The translations under genes were made by a program, and so were the position numbers. The notes under the pieces were generated by a model that was not told the origin of the DNA, did no database searches, and saw only the letters and a program-made list of their open reading frames with translations. Shown here piece after piece: positions 59,898 to 64,000 of a stretch of DNA of 64,000 bases. The first letter of the stretch is position 1, and the number at the start of each line of letters is the position of its first letter. The stretch comes from an uncultured Lachnospiraceae bacterium (lineage in GTDB: Bacteria; Bacillota; Clostridia; Lachnospirales; Lachnospiraceae): contig CAMJHQ010000009.1 of assembly GCA_946405625.1 (NCBI GenBank), forward strand, positions 48,288 to 112,287. The letters run 5' to 3'.

Positions 59898-60344
59898 ATG
59901 GTAAGAGAAGCAAGAATAGAAGACCTGAATGCGTTACTGGAGTTATATTTGTTTCTGCATGAGGACAGCATTCCGGAGATGGATGAACATCTTACTAATG
60001 TGTGGGATATGATCATAGAGGACCCGAATCATCATTTGCTTGTGAATGAAATTGACGGAAAGATTATATCTTCCTGTGTGTGCGTGATCATTCCGAATCT
60101 GACGCGGAACGTAAGACCTTATGCATTTGTTGAAAATGTGGTTACACATGGAGACTACAGAGGTAAAGGCTATGCCACGGAATGCCTGGACTACGCCAAA
60201 AAGATTGCCGAGAAAGAAAACTGTTATAAGATGATGCTGCTCACCGGATCTAAAAAACCGGAGACGCTCAGGTTTTATGAAAATGCGGGATATAACAGTA
60301 GTGACAAGACCGCATTTATTCAGTGGATAAGTATGGAAAAATAA
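59898..60344 (+). CDS. GNAT-family N-acetyltransferase
   Basis: A 148-residue single-domain GNAT. The start is MVREARIEDLNALLELY, the acetyl-CoA loop is THGDYRGKGYATECLDYA (about 95-112), and KPETLRFYENAGY is motif B. CGGAGG lies 6 bp before the ATG. Substrate unknown. Confidence 0.9.
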   Translation: MVREARIEDLNALLELYLFLHEDSIPEMDEHLTNVWDMIIEDPNHHLLVNEIDGKIISSCVCVIIPNLTRNVRPYAFVENVVTHGDYRGKGYATECLDYAKKIAEKENCYKMMLLTGSKKPETLRFYENAGYNSSDKTAFIQWISMEK

Positions 60345-60359
60345 TAGGGGGATTCACAG

Positions 60360-60725
60360 ATGAAAAAATGGTATGACGAAGAATATGAATTTACAGTAGA
60401 AGTGATAGGTTACCTGCATAGTGATAAACCGGAAAGATATTGCCGTAACGGAGAAGAGATAGGTGATACTTATACCTGTACGTACGGATGTCCGGTAAAT
60501 CAGGATGGATACGGAATCTGTTCGAAAGTGATGATGATGTTATATCCGATAATGGAAGCTGTGAGGAGCGGCGGTGATCTGGAAAATCTTGGAGGAGACG
60601 GAAAGTATACTAAAACAGTTGTATGTCCGGACGGTTGTGTAATATTCAGACTTACCGCAAAGCCTCTTGGAAATGAGAACTTCCACAAGGGCGGGTTCTA
60701 TGATTATCCGGATGAAACTGTCTGA
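60360..60725 (+). CDS. TIGR04076-family protein
   Basis: A 121-residue protein. Its pattern, including FTVEVIGYLHSDKPE, CPVNQDGYGICSKVMMMLYPIMEAVRSGGDL and VVCPDGCVIFRL, matches TIGR04076, a small family of unknown function rich in paired cysteines. It lies 15 bp after the GNAT gene. The conserved cysteines might bind metal; that is inference. Confidence 0.78.
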   Translation: MKKWYDEEYEFTVEVIGYLHSDKPERYCRNGEEIGDTYTCTYGCPVNQDGYGICSKVMMMLYPIMEAVRSGGDLENLGGDGKYTKTVVCPDGCVIFRLTAKPLGNENFHKGGFYDYPDETV

Positions 60726-60768
60726 TGCGGTTCAGAATAACAGAGGAATAAGGTTACTATCCGAAGTT

Positions 60769-60794
60769 AGTATTGCTTGCAGGTAAGCAATACT
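60769..60794. repeat. Perfect inverted repeat between the TIGR04076 and ANT(6)-like genes
   Basis: AGTATTGCTT (60769-60778) / AAGCAATACT (60785-60794), 10-bp arms with a 6-nt loop. No clear T run follows; terminator or operator. Confidence 0.6.
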
Positions 60795-60843
60795 GGCCGT
60801 TCTTCATATTTACAGTGAATAATAACAGAAAAGGAAATTAGAC

Positions 60844-61677
60844 GTGGATAAGTATATTGATATCAAAAACAAGATACTGGATTATGCAAAGAAGGATGAA
60901 GATATAAAAGCAATAATTGCTATAGGATCAACTACCAGAAATGATGTAAAGGCAGATGAGTTTTCAGATCTGGATCTTTTTATTGTGACAAGTAATACTG
61001 AGCCATGGTTTTCGGGGAAATATCCCGAACGCTTCGGAAATGTAAGTATATCATTTATCGAACCAACTCTGGGAGGCGGAAGAGAGCGAAGATGTATCTA
61101 CGATGAAGATAAGGATGTAGATATGATAATCCTGACGCCGGAACAGTTTGAGGCAGCAGTAAGAGATGGTGTCGCAGGATGGGTTATGAACAGAGGCTAT
61201 GATGTGTTATATGACTCGGCAGGTTATGAGGAACTTCTGAAAACAAGCATTAAGCAGGGCAGTTCAAATCCCGAAATGGATGAGGCTGCATTTACCAATA
61301 TGGTAAATGACTTCTATTTTCATAATATCTGGGCTCTCAAAAAGTTAAGGAGAGGAGAACTCTGGGCTGCCAAGATGTGTGTTGATGCGTATCTTAAGAA
61401 CTATCTTCTCAGAATTATAGAATTATATCGCTATAAAACTGCCGGTGCAGATGTATGGCACGACGGAAGATTTATAGATAAATGGGCAGGAGAGGATATC
61501 TTAACAGATCTGAGAGGATGCTTCGCACACTATGAGGAAGATGATGTTCGGAGGGCTCTTTTGGCAACGCAGAAGCTTTTCGAAAGACTGTCTGTAGAGG
61601 TTGCCGAAATCGAGGGATTTAAGTATCCGGAGATGGCGAGAGACTGCGCAAAAGCGTATACAGGGAATGGCAAATGA
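60844..61677 (+). CDS. ANT(6)-like aminoglycoside 6-adenylyltransferase family protein
   Basis: A 277-residue nucleotidyltransferase with GTG start (AAAAGGA upstream). The fold signature is IAIGSTTRNDVKADEFSDLDLFIVT, with the metal-binding Asp-x-Asp, and the C-terminal ANT(6) region includes ...WALKKLRRGELWAAKMCVDAYLKNYLLRIIEL. Relatives adenylylate streptomycin; whether this copy confers resistance is not readable from sequence. It overlaps the TraX gene by 4 bp. Confidence 0.85.
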   Translation: MDKYIDIKNKILDYAKKDEDIKAIIAIGSTTRNDVKADEFSDLDLFIVTSNTEPWFSGKYPERFGNVSISFIEPTLGGGRERRCIYDEDKDVDMIILTPEQFEAAVRDGVAGWVMNRGYDVLYDSAGYEELLKTSIKQGSSNPEMDEAAFTNMVNDFYFHNIWALKKLRRGELWAAKMCVDAYLKNYLLRIIELYRYKTAGADVWHDGRFIDKWAGEDILTDLRGCFAHYEEDDVRRALLATQKLFERLSVEVAEIEGFKYPEMARDCAKAYTGNGK

Positions 61678-62468
61678 TAGCAGAGAAACTGAAAAAAGCG
61701 AATGATCGGATAAACAGCGAAGAAAGTAGAGTCAAAGTAATCAATAGGGATATGCTGAAGTATATGGCATTAATTCTAATGGGCATCGGACATATGATTG
61801 CTTTCATCGGGATAAAGCATTTCACTTCTATTCCGAGACCTCTTTTTATCGTGCTTTTCTATGGGCAGTTTTTTGCTCCAACGGTATTCTTCTTCTTTAT
61901 ATCAGAAGGTTTCATATATACAAGGTCCCGAAAGAAATATGCGATCAGGCTTGCGATAATAGCTGTGATAACGCAGATCCCGTATTATCTTTGCGAGTTT
62001 AAAGAAGAACCTATATGGAGTATCCTTACAAACTGGAGTGTTCTGGCGAGCCTTTTTGCGGGCCTTATGGTTCTTATAGTATGGAATACCAAGTGGAAGC
62101 TTAAGATAAGAATTCCCATAATGCTGGCAATAACGGCAGTGACTGCACTTCTACATTTTGAATGGATGATATTTGCACCGGTTTCGATTTTCTTCATGTA
62201 TATTTTTAGAAAAAAGCCGGTGGAGAGATTTCTGGCCTTTTTCGTTCTAATGCTGATACATCAGTTTGCCTGTAACGGCTTTTCTTTATACTTTAATATT
62301 CAGTCAGTCAGATATCTTGTAGCGGAAATGGCTGCGATGATAGTGATCACATTTTTCTATAACGGAAAGAAGGGACGTTTTCCTACATTTTCCAAATGGA
62401 TATTCTATGTGTTCTATCCGCTGCATCTGCTGGTGGCGTACATAATAAAACTGATGATCGGTGCGTAG
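61674..62468 (+). CDS. TraX-family membrane acyltransferase-like protein
   Basis: A 264-residue protein with about eight membrane helices and the TraX features MLKYMALILMGIGHMIAF near the start, GFIYTRSRKKYAIRLAIIAVITQIPYYL in the middle and FYVFYPLHLLVAYII at the end. TraX acetylates pilin in F plasmids, but chromosomal homologues are common in Firmicutes and here no conjugation genes are nearby. It overlaps the end of the ANT(6)-like gene. Confidence 0.87.
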   Translation: MIAEKLKKANDRINSEESRVKVINRDMLKYMALILMGIGHMIAFIGIKHFTSIPRPLFIVLFYGQFFAPTVFFFFISEGFIYTRSRKKYAIRLAIIAVITQIPYYLCEFKEEPIWSILTNWSVLASLFAGLMVLIVWNTKWKLKIRIPIMLAITAVTALLHFEWMIFAPVSIFFMYIFRKKPVERFLAFFVLMLIHQFACNGFSLYFNIQSVRYLVAEMAAMIVITFFYNGKKGRFPTFSKWIFYVFYPLHLLVAYIIKLMIGA

Positions 62469-62587
62469 TTTTTCGTTGGTTGGATATTTTTCAAAGTAAC
62501 AAGGACCGGCGGTGATTTCGTAAAGGAAATGATTTTGATTATGAAATTATCAACATGATTGGTGAACTCGAACGGGAGGTATAAGGT

Positions 62588-63274
62588 ATGCTTCGTGATG
62601 AGATATTAAGTGAACTATATAAAAAGCAGGATATTAAATACAGGGATTTTCAGGGAAAGCTGATTCCGCCGAAAACGGTGGATGATATGATCGGAGTCCG
62701 TACGCCGGAGCTTAAAAAGTATGCAAAGGAGCTTCTGAAAAGAGAAGATGTTGGTGAATTTCTCGGGATACTTCCGCATGAATATTTCGATGAAAATCAG
62801 CTGCATGCATTTATCATTTCCGGAATCAAGGACTATGATAAATGTATGGCTGAAGTTATAAGATTCCTGCCATATGTAGATAACTGGGCAACCTGCGATC
62901 AGCTGTCGCCAAAGGTATTTAAGAAGAATCGTCAGGATCTTTTAAAGCAGATAAAGAAATGGATCAAATCAAAGGAAACATATACAGTAAGATTTGCCAT
63001 AGGGATGCTGATGGAACATTTTCTTGATGAGGATTTCGATATCAAATATCCGGAAATGGTGGCTAAAGTCCGTTCGGATGAGTACTACATAAATATGATG
63101 ATTGCGTGGTACTTTGCTTCAGCTCTCGCTAAACAGTATGACGCAGTTCTTCCGTTTATCGAGGAAAAGAAACTTGATAAATGGACTCACAATAAAGCTA
63201 TTCAGAAATCTGTGGAAAGTAATCGCATAACACCGGAGCAGAAGGAGTATCTTAAAACGCTTAAGATAAAGTAG
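62588..63274 (+). CDS. DNA alkylation repair enzyme AlkD-like
   Basis: A 228-residue HEAT-like repeat protein: LSELYKKQDIKYRDFQGKLIPPKTVDDMIGVRTPELKKYAKEL, FLPYVDNWATCDQLSPKVF and WTHNKAIQKSVESNRI match the AlkD family, which excises N3- and N7-alkylpurines without base flipping. The catalytic Asp of AlkD corresponds to the D of VDNWATCD. GGGAGG precedes the ATG. It complements the YcaQ-like protein of this run. Confidence 0.9.
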   Translation: MLRDEILSELYKKQDIKYRDFQGKLIPPKTVDDMIGVRTPELKKYAKELLKREDVGEFLGILPHEYFDENQLHAFIISGIKDYDKCMAEVIRFLPYVDNWATCDQLSPKVFKKNRQDLLKQIKKWIKSKETYTVRFAIGMLMEHFLDEDFDIKYPEMVAKVRSDEYYINMMIAWYFASALAKQYDAVLPFIEEKKLDKWTHNKAIQKSVESNRITPEQKEYLKTLKIK

Positions 63275-63319
63275 ATAGATTAAGATTTCGAATAGCTGAT
63301 AGTTATAGGAGATTTAGGA

Positions 63320-63949
63320 TTGGAAAGACCAGAATTTGACAGCATCAAGAGCTTTGAAGAATTTAATAAATATTACTGGTACCGAGAGGAACTGATCAAG
63401 ATATGTAAGGCTCGAGGCCTTAAGGCTGACGGCAGCAAGATTGAATTATACAAAGTGATAGAAGCATATTTTGCCGGAGAGAAGTTACTGCCACAGAGTA
63501 AGAAGAATAAGAAGTCTGGAGCCGGTCGAAAGAAGGTTGTAACGGAACTTACTTTGGATACCGGACTTATTGAATGTGGTTTTACATTTGGCCCGAGATT
63601 CAGGGATTTCTTCTCTAAGCAGACAGGAGAAGAAAGATTCAAGTTCAATGTGGATATGGTAGCAACTGCAAAAGCTGTAAAGAAATGTGGAGACGAAACA
63701 TTTACATTAGGTGATCTGCTGGACATTTACTACGGAAAGAAAACCTATGCAAAGTATGATAAGTCGATGCTTCAGTGGAATAAGTTTGTGCACGACTTCT
63801 GCGCAGATGATGCGACTTTGGTTTTTGACGAAAGACTTAAAGCTGCGGCGGCACTTTGGAAGATAGTCAGAGAATCTGATAAGCCAAAAGTTTATTCGCA
63901 TGAGCTGTTTGATAAGTACAAGGAAATTTTGTATGCAGAACGGTCGTGA
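63320..63949 (+). CDS. SAP-like domain protein (DUF6434-like)
   Basis: A 209-residue protein; TTG start with AGGAG upstream. The N-terminal 55 residues (FNKYYWYREELIKICKARGLKADGSKIELYKVIEAYFAG) have the helix-extended loop-helix pattern of a SAP DNA-binding domain, followed by a Lys-rich linker and a DUF6434-like region with FTFGPRFRDFFSKQTGEERFKFNVDMV. Function unknown; nucleic-acid binding is plausible. Confidence 0.75.
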   Translation: MERPEFDSIKSFEEFNKYYWYREELIKICKARGLKADGSKIELYKVIEAYFAGEKLLPQSKKNKKSGAGRKKVVTELTLDTGLIECGFTFGPRFRDFFSKQTGEERFKFNVDMVATAKAVKKCGDETFTLGDLLDIYYGKKTYAKYDKSMLQWNKFVHDFCADDATLVFDERLKAAAALWKIVRESDKPKVYSHELFDKYKEILYAERS

Positions 63950-64000
63950 ACCTCTCATCACTAAAGTGACGAGCTTCTAAGAGAAACTATTCTCCGTTTA

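Noticed and set aside
61674..62468. TraX as evidence of a conjugative element
   Set aside because: No relaxase, type IV secretion, integrase or attachment repeats are seen; chromosomal TraX homologues are common.

Overview
This window reads as chromosome next to the replication origin of a low-to-mid-GC Firmicute, most likely a plant-fibre-degrading Lachnospiraceae (Butyrivibrio/Roseburia-like). That assignment is inference. It rests on the dnaA | rpmH-rnpA-yidD-yidC-khpB origin order, parA-parB-DUF4446, a DUF3881-type gene, and several intracellular xylan-oligosaccharide enzymes. No phage, transposase or CRISPR-cas module was seen.

Layout. 1-4300: 5' part of dnaA (minus strand), the AT-rich origin gap, then the ribosomal protein L34 / RNase P / membrane insertase operon. 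4457-10223: trmB, a DacA-like protein that has lost its catalytic serine, a DegS-like kinase homologue that appears to have lost its phospho-accepting His, argS and a small membrane protein. 10188-13478: five parS sites, then parA, parB and a DUF4446 gene. The usual mnmE-mnmG-rsmG genes are not between khpB and parA. 13534-18616: serS, a DUF3881-type gene, tRNA-Arg(CCT), a membrane-anchored protein, and an alpha/beta hydrolase with a TetR regulator. 18714-21693: Y-family polymerase with a YolD-like partner, and PrsW.

21877-48853 is dominated by pentose and xylo-oligosaccharide use: a GH3 glycosidase, transaldolase, split transketolase, a fucose/arabinose-isomerase-family protein, xylulokinase, galM-yesL, an AraC regulator, a GH39 beta-xylosidase and a GH1 beta-glucosidase. 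The likely flow is oligosaccharide to pentose (GH3/GH39, GalM), to ketopentose (isomerase), to ketopentose 5-phosphate (XylB), to the non-oxidative pentose phosphate reactions. Interspersed are a response regulator/ABC/histidine kinase cassette, lipoproteins, a CobW-type GTPase, and membrane proteins.

49062-53559: an MFS exporter with a long 5' leader holding a 12-codon reading frame, an unknown membrane protein, and a LytTR regulator operon with a near-consensus LytTR operator. 53959-63949 is a same-strand run of stress, repair and detoxification genes headed by a WYL regulator: RidA, a YcaQ-like protein, an SPL-like radical SAM protein, VOC, GyrI-like, MmcQ-like, two GNATs, a TIGR04076 protein, an ANT(6)-like nucleotidyltransferase, TraX, AlkD, and a SAP-like protein.

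Most notable unexplained signals: the paired degenerate DacA/kinase genes beside the origin; a shared 11+10+11 bp direct-repeat operator upstream of GH3 and between galM and araC, beside a possible small RNA; the LytTR operator; the structured leader of the MFS gene; a CobW-type GTPase with Asp in place of two metal-binding Cys; and a beta-clamp-like tail on the radical SAM protein.
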